Shown: positions 10,853 to 21,076 of the stretch, one piece after another
Layout of the letters: the number at the start of each line of letters is the position of its first letter
How positions within the stretch are numbered: position 1 is the stretch's first letter
Assembly (NCBI RefSeq): GCF_000143415.4
Contig: NW_003314272.1
Location: forward strand, 1,136,018 to 1,198,517
Direction of reading: 5' to 3'
Origin: Selaginella moellendorffii
Taxonomy: Eukaryota > Streptophyta > Lycopodiopsida > Selaginellales > Selaginellaceae
Length of the DNA stretch: 62,500 bases
Made by a program: the position numbers and the translations under genes
Notes under the pieces: generated by a model
The model's input: the letters and a program-made list of their open reading frames with translations, nothing else
What the model was told of the DNA's origin: nothing
The model's database searches: none

Positions 10853-12783
10853 ATGGCGGCCAGCAGCAGCAGCAGCAGCGGCAGCAGCGATGGCGGCGGC
10901 GCCAGCGGCAGGCGCGCCATCACCAGCATCGTCGACGACCAGGGCGTGTACAGCTCCCGGTGTGGCTACTGCAAATCCGAGCGGATGAGCAGCGTAGCTC
11001 ACGGTGAGCGAAGTATGTGTGCTGTGGCTGGTCTTGACTGGGAATTTTGCGTGCTTCTTGGCAGGAATGGCCGCTCGCAGGCTTCACGTGAACGATTATC
11101 AAGGTATCTCTGTGATCTCTTCCTCTCGATTGGTGAAAGTTTTGTTTTATTTTTTCTTCTCCAGAGCTGCTGGATCGAGGGTGGAGACGATCTGGAAGTT
11201 TTCTCTATAAACCCGAGGGAAGGACGTGCTGTCCTCCCTACACCATTCGGCTCAAAGTGGACGCGTTCGTTCCTTCCAAGGAGCAAATCCGTGTAAGACG
11301 TCGCATGAACAGGCAAGAGCTAGAACTTTATCGGTCTTTGACGCGCACTTTTGACGATCTATCACAAGCAGGTATCTAGAAGGCGACTGCATTGGAAAAG
11401 ATGATGATGCCTCCAAGGGAACTATCAGTGGAATGGAGACTGGGAAAGAAGAGGATGGAGTCTCCGCGGCCCTTGTAGATAGCTTGAAGGCAGCGATAAG
11501 GGATTGGATGGTGGATGCCGGTGTAGGCTCGGACTTCCAGGTTCCGGATGTTGGAGTTCGCAGGATATCGGAGAAGGTTAGAAAAAAGCTCCAGGAGGGG
11601 AGCACTTCTGAGTGGGAAGCGAGCTACACGAGCAACGCTGCGTTTTTAGTGGCATCGGCCTTGAAGAAGAGGCGCAATTTAGATGGTGGTCAGCTAGCTA
11701 TGGAGGTGGTACCGGCGGACTTGGCTTCTCAGCTGGCAGCGAAGCTCTCGGCTAAACAGCTGAGCGGTGTAGTTGTGAAGGCTTGCAAGGGTCACGTCAA
11801 CTTTTATCTCTCGAGCTCAGCCAAGGGGAAATCTTCTGTGGCTGCCATCCATGGCGAAACAAAAGCTGGCAATGGAGATGGAGAAGCTCCGGTACACAGG
11901 GTGAAGCGGACTTTGGAGGTGCGAATGCAAAGGTCGGCATTTGATCGTGAATCGTTTGAGCTTTACAAGAAATACCAGGTTCTTGTCCACAACGACAAGC
12001 AGGTCCTGGAATCGTCGTATCGAAGATTTCTGGTGGATTCTCCATTACTTCCTTTTCAAAGTGCCTCCACTAGCTATGGCTCTTTCCATCAGCAGTACAG
12101 AATCGATGGACGCCTTGTTGCTGTGGGGGTTGTCGACATTCTTCCAAAGTGCCTTTCCAGCAAGTATTTGTTTTGGGATCCCGACTTTGCGTTTCTTTCT
12201 CTGGGAAAGTTTTCGGCATTGCAGGAGATCGAGTGGGTTAAAGCTGCCGCCGAGCCATCGTTACAGTATTATTATCTCGGTTACTACATACACTCCTGTC
12301 CAAAGATGCGCTACAAGGCGGCCTACGCGCCAGCGGAGCTTCTCTGTCCTTTGACGCTAAAGTAAGCTTTCAAGTTTTACCGCATAGTAAGAAACTAATG
12401 TGTGCTTGATAGATGGATACCCTTTGGTATTGCTCGTCCACTTGTGGAAACCGGGGCCTTTGTTCGACTTTCAGGCGAGAACAAACAAGCCGATATCACA
12501 AGCAACGGCACCGAAGCTCTCGAGCTACACGAGACTCCCAAGAACCTCGGTGAAGTTCCCATTGTTCTCTACAGCAGCGGTCGATGCATCTTACTCAAGG
12601 TATCATCTTTTTCTTTCAATTCCCATTTAGTCTCGGATGGTTTCGATACACCAGGATTTGGAACTAGCAGCTCCAAAGCGCTTCATTGAAGGACTGAAGT
12701 GGCAACTGTTGCAGTATTGGCAGCTTGTTGGGGAGGGCCTCGCATCTCGAATGGCGTACGCCATCCAGTCCAAGTTTTCCTGA
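10853..12783 (+). CDS. ATE1: Arginyl-tRNA--protein transferase ATE1
   Basis: Six exons: 10853-11003, 11065-11103, 11165-11312, 11372-12361, 12413-12599, 12655-12783 (547 aa). The enzyme moves Arg from Arg-tRNA to N-terminal acidic or oxidised Cys residues, marking proteins for the N-degron pathway. The N-terminal ATE domain has the conserved cysteines CGYC (about residues 32-35) and the CC of RTCCPPY. The C-terminal domain carries [19 protein letters not shown] and [17 protein letters not shown]. The start is followed by a Ser/Gly-rich tract encoded by AGC repeats. Intron 3 (11313-11371) has a GC donor (AG|GCAAGA) and a normal AG acceptor. Its 3' end faces IMP4 with only 50 bases between the stop codons. 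Confidence 0.95.
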
Positions 12784-12833
12784 CTGAAAACGACTTACAT
12801 GTACGGCCACTATTGTATTTTCCGATTCGATTC

Positions 12834-14145
12834 TCATAAAGCAGCACGCTTGCGAGACGAGTTCATGTATGGCCGGATGACCCACTCGTTCTGTGCCTCG
12901 GTTTGGTCCACCGTTCCCAGCTTGATTTGATACAGCCTCAGCTCGAAGCGCGGTCCTACCTCCTTGAGCTCGATGGATTTGACGCCCCCCTGCTTTTCGT
13001 AGACGTGGTGCCTGCGAATCAAACAACGAAACGTGCTGGCTTCAGACAGGAAAAATGCGGAGATGGAATGTGCCTGAAAGAGATGTAGTCCTGCTGGTTT
13101 GCGAATGTGATTAAACGCTTCGAGTCCGGCTTCGGGACGGGGAAGAGGTATTTGAGTATGTTTGAAGTTCTCATTCCCAGCTGGAAGAGAGACAAAAAGT
13201 CAGAAACGAAAACGGATAAAGACGAAGAAAACTTGCACCTTGGTGTTGAAGTTATTGAGTATTAGATGTGGATATGCTTCAGACATTGTTCCCAGGCCTT
13301 TCTTGTCCTTGATATCGTGCCTCGTTACCTGCATAATGGCTCATTAATCAGCTTGGTTCCTAGAAACTTCAAGAAAAAAACTTTAAACACCACTACTCAC
13401 CACATTCATGAGACCGAAATACGCAGTCGGACCATACGGGAGATGGCAGACGATCAAGCCATCCGGCTCTCCTCTGTGTTCATGAACCATGATTATGTCG
13501 GTAAAATCGTGAGCTCGACAAGATTCCACGATCTCTGCAATCACCTGTCCAAAAAAGCTTAGTTTCTACGGGGAAAAGCGTGAATGGCGAACCTGTCCTC
13601 CACGGTTCATCCTTTGCGCATTTGGAAAGACGATCTTTAGTTCCTGTAAACAACCGGCCAGAACATTTTTCCTAGACTCATGGTAACACCTCAAGCTACC
13701 TTGACAAACTGCGTAAGTCGACTACTAGGATCGCGGGAAGTGGTCAGGAGAATTTTCGGATCAACCTCTCCAGCATAAGCGTACTCATCATCGACGTGCG
13801 TAGTAGGCTCTGAAACACGAATACACACACCCCCATTCACTAAACAATCTCGACGACGCAAAAACGTAAGAAAGAACCTGCCGTGTTGTCATCCTCGAGG
13901 TCGATTTCCTGCCTCAAAGACGCCTCATCGTTCCGCAACTCAGTCGGCAATGGCTTCCCTTCTACGAAAGCGCAAAAGAAAAAAAAGAAAAAAGAAACGC
14001 TGCTCATCTCCTCGCAAAAAGAGATTCTCGTACCTTGCAGCGCCTGCTTGATCTTGCGCTTCTTCTCGTACACCTCGCGCTCCTTGCCCTCCAAGCTCTT
14101 GCGATACAGATACTCCCGCCGGAGACGGGCATTCCGCCGGATCAT
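12834..14145 (-). CDS. IMP4: IMP4, U3 snoRNP protein (Brix domain)
   Basis: Eight exons: 14145-14034, 13961-13878, 13809-13700, 13643-13593, 13544-13401, 13328-13239, 13180-13074, 13011-12834 (291 aa, the usual length of the family). It acts in the nucleolus in the small-subunit processome, in the IMP3-IMP4-MPP10 complex that joins U3 snoRNA to pre-rRNA. The N-terminus RRNARLRREYLYRK, the acidic IDLEDDNTA and the Brix core (LTTSRDPSSRL, FGLMNV, GPRFELRLYQIKLGT) are typical. The frame is open upstream to 14292 with a membrane-like sequence, which I reject as coding because the family starts at M-x-RRN. The last intron (13073-13012) appears to have a GC donor. Confidence 0.95.
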
Positions 14146-14661
14146 CGCCCCCAAGAGCCCTAGCAAAAGCCCTAAATCCCAGCACAGAATATTCCACACA
14201 GCATCACCGAATATTCGTAAAACGCCCTTTCGGAAAAGGTGAAAAGTAAAGTAAAGAAAAGAAAAGATTGCCACGAAGGCAATGTGATTCATGCAACGCA
14301 GGTGGGCGCAAAAATATCAACGTGTGACATGGCGCGAGGCTGGCCATTCTCGCGCTGCCACGAAGCCCCCACCGTCCATGCTCCGCGTTGGACCCGGGGC
14401 ATCTCCACGCGAATATGCTTCGCCCTCATGTCCAGTGTCGCGTTGCGCCATGCTGGGGCGTATCCCGGATTCCAGCTGGGACCCTTCGCCTCCTTCTCCA
14501 CACATTGCCCCGCGCTATTGATATTTTTTTCTACCAGGCCTAGTACTTAAGCTACCACCCATTCTTCTCTCTCTCACTCCACTCTGTCTCTCTCGCTCGC
14601 TCCGCTCGAGGAGGAGGGAATCTGATCGAGAGAGCGGATAGAGGGAGAGGAGCGAGGAGCA
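14146..14661. promoter_or_regulatory. Shared upstream region, IMP4 and next gene
   Basis: These 516 bases lie between two divergent start codons. A run of CT-rich sequence at about 14561-14610 precedes the plus-strand gene, as in many plant TATA-less promoters. No coding feature is seen. Confidence 0.4.
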
Positions 14662-15528
14662 ATGGCAGCAACAGTAGCCAGCACCGGCGCTGCTTCTTCC
14701 TCTTCTTCTTCGTGTCCTTCTTCTTCGAATTCCTGTACTAGAGCTCTTCCCAGATCCACCATCGTGAGGATGAGGACGAGGGCGGTCGAGTGCTGCGCGG
14801 CCTCGAGCAAATCCGCCGCTGTTGGGTCGAGCGTGCGCTGCCCAATCTCAGCTCCGGTGCCGTCCCGATTCGTCCTTCCGCCGCAGATGATCCCAATTCC
14901 GGTGGTGATCGAGGTAACGTCTCGGAAGCTATGTCTTGTTCGTTGAGTTCCGTGCTTATGTCGGTGTGCGCGGTTTGTCGGTGGTGGCTCAGGTTGATCA
15001 AGACGAGGAGGACGAGCTCACTTTCCTGGATTACGACGACGACAATGAAGGGAAGAGGAAGTCTCCTTGGCTTACGTCTCAGTACTTGAGCTTGAGGCTG
15101 CGATGTTCCTCGTAAGTTTTCTCTCTCGGCAGGCTCTTGGATTGGAGCTCACAAACGAGTGCTCTGTCTAGGTTGATGATGAAGGAAGCGAAGGATGCTC
15201 TCAGTCGCCACTTCAAGGGACGAGAGCCGACCGTCTCCGTGAACTCCATGCTCAACACCACCGCTGACAAAGTCTCGAGTTCTTCCGCCGGTAGCAACAA
15301 GAAGGCAACCGACAAGGTAGGAGTTTTCGCGTTTGATCGATCTTTTCTCGTCAGTGCCCCTGACTGACTTGAATTGCTCGAAAAACTTTCCAGAACCGCC
15401 ACCTCCAGCTGAATCTCATCAGCGAAAGCTACCACGGGGATACCGTTAAGTTCATCACGGATGTGGTTCTTTCCGACGAGCAGGGAGGTTACTTTGGAGA
15501 CCGGGCCGTCAACTCCACCGTTGCTTGA
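14662..15528 (+). CDS. Unrecognised 216-aa protein, possibly plastid
   Basis: Four exons: 14662-14913, 14993-15111, 15172-15316, 15394-15528. All junctions are GT-AG and in phase. I do not recognise the family. The first 60 or so residues are rich in Ser, Thr, Ala and Arg with few acidic residues, like a chloroplast transit peptide. Next come an acidic patch (DQDEEDELTFLDYDDD), the motif SPWLTSQYLSLRL, a helix MMKEAKDALSRHF, a Ser-rich linker and a C-terminal segment ending NSTVA. There is no membrane helix after the N-terminus. A real gene is likely because four exons close in one frame. Plastid location is inference. Confidence 0.6.
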
Positions 15529-17565
15529 GGATCGAGCTTGGGAAAAAGCGAGAATCTTCCTCTTCTTCATCCTCATCGAAAGGATAGAACACAATGGTGG
15601 AAGCGTTTTGCTAGGCCCTGCTTCTACACTCCCATCCTGATCTGATGAACACCGGAACTTGGATGATCTGTGCGAGGATGATCTGCTGCCTGGAAACTCT
15701 ATTAAAAGCTTGGATCAAGAGAAAAATACGACTTTCGAGGATACATGATCGCGGCAGAGCACAGTTGGATCGTCGTCGTCTTGCTCCGGAAAAAAAGATA
15801 GAAAAGAGAATGCTTGGCTCGAGATGGCTGTAAAATAACAAGCGGAGGAGAAGAAACCAGAGAATAGAATACTCTCTCATATCACTCTCACTTGTTAGTG
15901 TGTGTCGAGTGATTGCCCACAATGTCAGGAATAATTCGAAGGCAATCACCAACAGGAATCCGGGATAACATCGAAAACGGTTGACAGTGCTGTTCTCGAG
16001 ATCTCCGGATGAGAGAAGGGAAATGCAAAGACGAATGTTCAAAGTGGAAGTCCAATTGAGGAGTCCAGCTCCATCGCAGTTCATGGCCTGTCAGTGAAGA
16101 TTCCATCCTCGTTGAGCACGGAACTGTTGCAAAACAGCCAAGAAGTTGGGAAAAGATAAGACAGAATCACGCCCATGCTCCACGGATGGATGGATCCATC
16201 CAGCTATTGTTTTAGCCAAAGCAAAGTATTTGATGGTTTGATCGCTAACCAGAAGCTCGACTACGGAGGTTCTTTCCACCACAAGAACTCGGTAGAAAAG
16301 TTGCAATGTAGCAAAAGCCAAAGGTTGTCGCTGGCACGAGATGCCTGGCGAATCGAGTAAAGTTCTGGCCCTGCACGTCTGCTCGAAAGCTCGCAAGAGA
16401 CGAATAGCGGTGGCTATTCTTCTTCAAGAGATTCCCAAACTGTTTTGTTTGGTGTCCCGCTGAGCAACAGAGGGATCCGCGCTCTCGCCTGCTTGTTTGC
16501 GTGAGGCGGTTCTTTGTACATGATTCTGGCATCAAGTTGCCATTGATCGTGCAAAGTACTTCCAAGTGTGGTCCTTGTGAGCGAATGAAGGATGGAAACT
16601 CGTACAAGCCTCTCCACCATTGTTCTCGAGAGAGCATACATTAAGGAACGGTCAGACTTCCAGTATTTCTCCTCAGACTGCTGTCCTTCTGAATGTCGAC
16701 AGCTTACCATTCTTCCTGCAACAGAGCTAACTTGAAAGCTCATCTATGAAAACTCAAAGGGAACGTGGATTTAAACTCACCAACAGTGCACACAACTCCA
16801 AAACACGTAGACTATCCCACACAAAAACCATGGAGCGTCAGTGCCGATTGCTCTTCAAGCTACCCAAGTGCCGCTAATTCTGGTGGTCGAATGCTGGCTT
16901 TATTGAGGAAGTGTTCAACGAAGTTCTATCCATAATTCGAAGGATAGATGCGAGTTGAGCTTAATTTCACGTCAGTCAATGAAAGCCATCGCAGTCTTTG
17001 ACTCAATGGAAGTCAATAAATGTCAAAGAAGGTCTTCAAAAGACTGGATTGACTACTATTGACCTTGAGCTCAAATTAAGCATGACTAGCTGATATCTTT
17101 AACTATGGGTAGAGAGTGCATGGTTCAACTTTACCAGAACTTCTAACTCCATGATTGGAAACGTGGATCATTGCATTGTTTACAGGTCTGAAATCTTTGC
17201 GAGGCCAGGAAAGATGGAGATTTGGGGCATTGTGGAGGAAAGTATAAATACAAAGTCAGGAGGGCTACGAGTGATGTTGTGGCGATACTCTCTCTACTTT
17301 GGCCGCTAAGCTCCACCACGTGTCTTGCATACGACCCCTGCTGTCCGAAACAGAGTGTCAATCCCGGTGACTTTAATTACATTAACTTGGTGCATTTCAT
17401 TCCTTAAACTAAGAATATTTCAGGTGTTACAGGCATGCCATCTGGAGGCGTCCCGCCTCACAAGCCAAGTTCTGACTTCCAAGGAGGTTCACAACTGTTT
17501 GTATTGCTGCTCATGAAAGCCCACCTATAAAACCAAGGGGGCAAATGCTGTCTATCAGACAAGAA
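15529..17565. other. Two-kb gap without a clear gene
   Basis: Only short scattered frames occur here, on both strands, and none resembles a known family or links to another by plausible splicing. The last 600 bases are probably the promoter of the CRK copy that follows, and they contain a W-box cluster at 16974-17064. A noncoding transcript cannot be excluded. Confidence 0.5.
16974..17064. promoter_or_regulatory. Five W-boxes in 91 bases upstream of CRK copy
   Basis: TTGAC[C/T] cores occur at 16974-16979 (minus), 16998-17003 (plus), 17011-17016 (minus), 17049-17054 (plus) and 17059-17064 (plus), about 500-600 bases upstream of the second CRK. Density this high suggests WRKY control; that is inference from motif content. 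Confidence 0.4.
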
Positions 17566-19315
17566 ATGGCTGTGGAGATCCTCTTCTTCTGCTGGTTCCT
17601 GATCGCAACCCGCGTTGATCAGGCTGCGGCACAGGCCACACCAGGCATCTACTTCAACAGCAGGAGAACCACCGCAGGGAGCCAGCTCCAAGCCAACATA
17701 GACTTCGTAGTCGGGTTCCTCGCAGATCACTCCTCCCAATGGCTACGCGACATGTCCCGGCTATGGCAAGACCCCGGACACCATCTACGCGAACACGGGC
17801 TGCTACAACCGGCCGGATCAACAAAGCTGCACCGTTTGCATCAACATCGCCTACTCAACGGCCCAAACCTCGGCTCCACTCACCATCGGTGCTGCTGTCT
17901 GGCTCAATGAAACCGCGCACCAGTACGCATGCAGCCTGACCTTCGAAGTATACAACTTCACGGACTCGTTGCTCGCTTCGCGTAAGTGCTTCCAAAGCTC
18001 TAAAGTTGTGGTTTCTCTCATCTTGGAAACTATGCCACTAGATATGCTCGGGGTCTTAGGTCCCAGCGGCGTAGTGTTTTTCGTCTTGAGATGGAGATGG
18101 AGGCCACGGAGAAAGGTCTCGGATTCGGAGAGCTCTGTCTATAACATGGGGAATCCAAGGCTGTTTACGTACAACGAGTTGTCTGTGGCCACGGATAGTT
18201 TCAGTGAGGAAAACCAGCTTGGTCAAGGTGGCTTTGGAGTTGTGTACAAGGTAATCTCGTCCAAAGGTGTCCACTCATAAGCGTTGATTGCCAGGCCAAT
18301 CTCAAGGATGGGACGCAAGTGGCAGTGAAGAAGCTCTCGCTCCACTCCAAGCAGGGAAAGCAAGAGTTTGTCAACGAGCTCAACATTATCACAGGGATTC
18401 GCCACCGGAATCTTGCCATGCTCCACGGATATTGCGTCGAAGCCAATGAGAGGCTCTTGGTTTACGAGTTCCTGGAGAACGGCAGTCTCGACAGTGCGCT
18501 CTTCCGTTAAGTGTTTGTCTCCACTTTTATTAAGATCTTATTTTCTCCTCACAGAAAGTTCTTCGGCCTTGAATTGGCAGTCTCGGTTCCAGATCACGAT
18601 CGGGATCGCTCGGGGCCTTGCTTACCTGCACGAGGAGTCACACTTTCAGATAATCCACAGGGACATCAAAGCCAGCAACGTTCTCCTCGACGCCAAGTTA
18701 CAGCCAAAGATATCGGACTTTGGCCTCTCCAAGCTCTTCGATCTGGATGGAAAGCACGTCGTCTCAAAAGTGGCTGGAACATTGTAAGTTCTCTTCTAGT
18801 GGAAGATATGGTTGACAGATTTGCCTCGTTTTTGCAGCGGATATATGGCACCAGAATATGCGGTTCACAGGAGATTGTCACCGAAAGCCGACGTCTTCAG
18901 CTTTGGGGTTCCCGTCCTGGTGATCTTGAGCGGGAGGAAGTGCGTGGATCTGGCACGATCATCTGGCCAAGAACACATAGTGCAAATGGTGAGCATAAAA
19001 ATAAATAAATCTTCTTACGGTTGGTTTCTCCAGACTTGGAAGCTCTGCGAGGCTGGAAAATTGGACGAGTGCGTTGACTGGAAGCTTGGCAGTGATTATG
19101 ATCCCGACGAAGTCTACAGGATGGTTCACATTGCTCTGCTGTGCACTCAAGAGCGTGAAGAGCTCCGACCAGTAATGAGCGACGTTGTGACAATGCTACT
19201 GGGACGTCTTGACCTCCACCCTCTCCCTACTCATGCCCCCGGTACTTATCTTAAGACCAGGACCAGCTCCAGTACTGGTAATAGGTGTTCCATAGAAGTT
19301 TTCAGTGCTCGCTAG
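17566..19315 (+). pseudogene. CRK paralogue with frameshift in DUF26
   Basis: Exons are 17566-17981, 18042-18250, 18295-18505, 18555-18783, 18838-18988 and 19034-19315; two have exactly the lengths of their counterparts in the CRK at 7468-9428. The signal peptide and first half of DUF26 read in one frame and the second half (CYNRPDQQSCTVC) in another, with the shift at about 17731. Everything downstream is in phase. The juxtamembrane region is shorter, with a weak membrane helix. The kinase keeps HRDIKASN and SDFG, but the usual Glu in VLEI is Val (PVLVILSGRK). It is either a young pseudogene or has a sequencing error at one base. Confidence 0.75.
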
Positions 19316-19449
19316 TCCGCTGTCTGTTTCGATTTACAAGTCGTTTGTAATTGCGTTACTGCAATAGAGAGTATAACTGACTCACCGTCAGAAGCCAAGA
19401 ACATTAAGACACAGTCGCAAGTGTGTCAGGACTACAGAATATATGATCC

Positions 19450-20997
19450 TTATACGAGGAATTCCAATCCCTTTGCAGTAGGAAGGAGGCCATGAGTTGA
19501 TAGATATTCTGCATTGTAGAACTTGCTTAGATGGCGTGAACCACTATCGCAAAGAATGGTGACGATGGTGTGGCCGGGACCAAGCAAGCGAGCAACCCGC
19601 ACAGCGCCTACGCAGTTCATCGCCGAGGAGCTGCCGACGAAGATTCCATCCTCTCTCAATAAGAACCTGTTGCAGGAAAGGCAACCAAGCTCAAAAAGGA
19701 AGGCCAAAGAATACAAAACTGACCTCGACATCTCTACGGCTTCCTTGTCAGTGCCTCGGATGGCTCCATCAAGTTTAGCCAAAAGGAAATTTTTCGTCAG
19801 ACGGTTAATGCCAATTCCCTCCGTTATGGTATCGAATGGATTTTTAAGTCTCTTTCCTTCTGCTTCTTCTCTAGCATACAGGACACCTCTTGAAACCCTG
19901 TTATAAAGTCCAGAACCAGGCGGGTCTATCAAGTAACACTTGACTTCTGGCCTTTGATCCTGCAAGAAGGAAAAAGAACTCTTTGACAAATGCAAAGCTT
20001 GGAGCTTGGAAATTACCTTGAGATAGCATGTAATGCCCGCGATTGTGCCACCGGTGCCAGATGCCGCTACAAAAGCATCAACTTTGCCTCCAGTTTGCTT
20101 CCATATTTCTGGCCCCGTTCCTTGGTAATGAGCCCGAAAGTTTGCCAGGTTCTCAAACTGGTCAGCAAAATATCCCCCTTGCGCTTCATCTTTGCTGTCG
20201 ACGTTATGTGTACCATTTTTCGTTTGATTCTTGTCATTTTTATCGAAGGGGCAAACGATCATTCGCTCTTTGTACTTTGCTTCAGCTTCCTGTGCTCTTC
20301 GTCGTGCAATGTTTACGAAGTGGTCCTTATGCGTTATGGAAACCGGTCGAACTCTCTCCACAGTGGCACCTAGCGCTTCCAGAAGTTGAGCCTACAACGA
20401 ATGCGTTTTGAGTCATACAAGTGAGAACGAATTCCAAAACCAACCTTTTCGATTGCTGCATCATCTGGAATCACTACATGGCACTTGCAACCACACGCCA
20501 CGGCAACCATAGCCAGGCTAATGGCAGTGCTTCCAGCGCTTCCTTCGGTGACCACACCTCCAGGACGTAGCTTTCCGGATTGCAAAGCCTGCAAACACGA
20601 GAAAAACGAAAGAAGGAAAGTGACAAAGTAGAGAAAAAAATACAAACAGACCTCTTTGATGACTTTCACAGCTACTCGATCTTTGATACTTCCTCCAGGA
20701 TTTAGAAACTCCGCTTTGGCATAAATCTGGCAACAAACACTGAGCGCTGCTCAAGGTCGGTAGAAAAACATTCACCTCGCAGCCTGTTGCCTCGGACAAA
20801 CTCCGAATTCTCACCAGCGGCGTGTTCCCGACAGCTCCCAGAATCCCGTGCGCGTGTTGCCGATCGCAATGCGCCGCGCTCCACACGATCTGAGAGCTGC
20901 GCCGCCGCCGCCGCCGCCGACTGGAGCTCACAATCGCGATGGCGCCAATGACGAGAGCTCCTCCGGAGATCACCACCGCGATCGCGAGCTTCCTCAT
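19450..20997 (-). CDS. Cysteine-synthase-like PLP enzyme, membrane anchor
   Basis: Six exons: 20997-20776, 20726-20652, 20588-20445, 20391-20017, 19959-19724, 19666-19450 (422 aa). It belongs to the beta-substituted alanine synthase fold (cysteine synthase, cystathionine beta-synthase). The PLP lysine is in NPGGSIKDR, the phosphate cradle is SGTGGT, and the C-terminus has CDSGSR. The substrate loop reads EGSAGST instead of the usual TSGNT type, so the substrate may differ. A hydrophobic helix (about residues 4-23) followed by SSSRRRRRRR forms a signal anchor, and an insert of about 40 residues (KNDKNQTKNG) enlarges the domain. This resembles the membrane-anchored, fungal-type branch. The reaction is not proven. 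Confidence 0.85.
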
Positions 20998-21076
20998 ATT
21001 GACCTAAATATTTTCCCCCTCTGGTGGAATTTAACGGGCAAATGTACAAAGATCGCAGTAAAAAAGAGAATCTAAT

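Noticed and set aside
14146-14292. Upstream extension of IMP4 with a hydrophobic N-terminus
   Set aside because: The IMP4 family starts at the ATG at 14145 and the resulting 291 residues is the family length; the extension runs through probable promoter sequence.
15611-16740. Several minus-strand frames of 70-150 codons
   Set aside because: They overlap in different frames, show no domain and no consistent splice links, so I do not call a gene.
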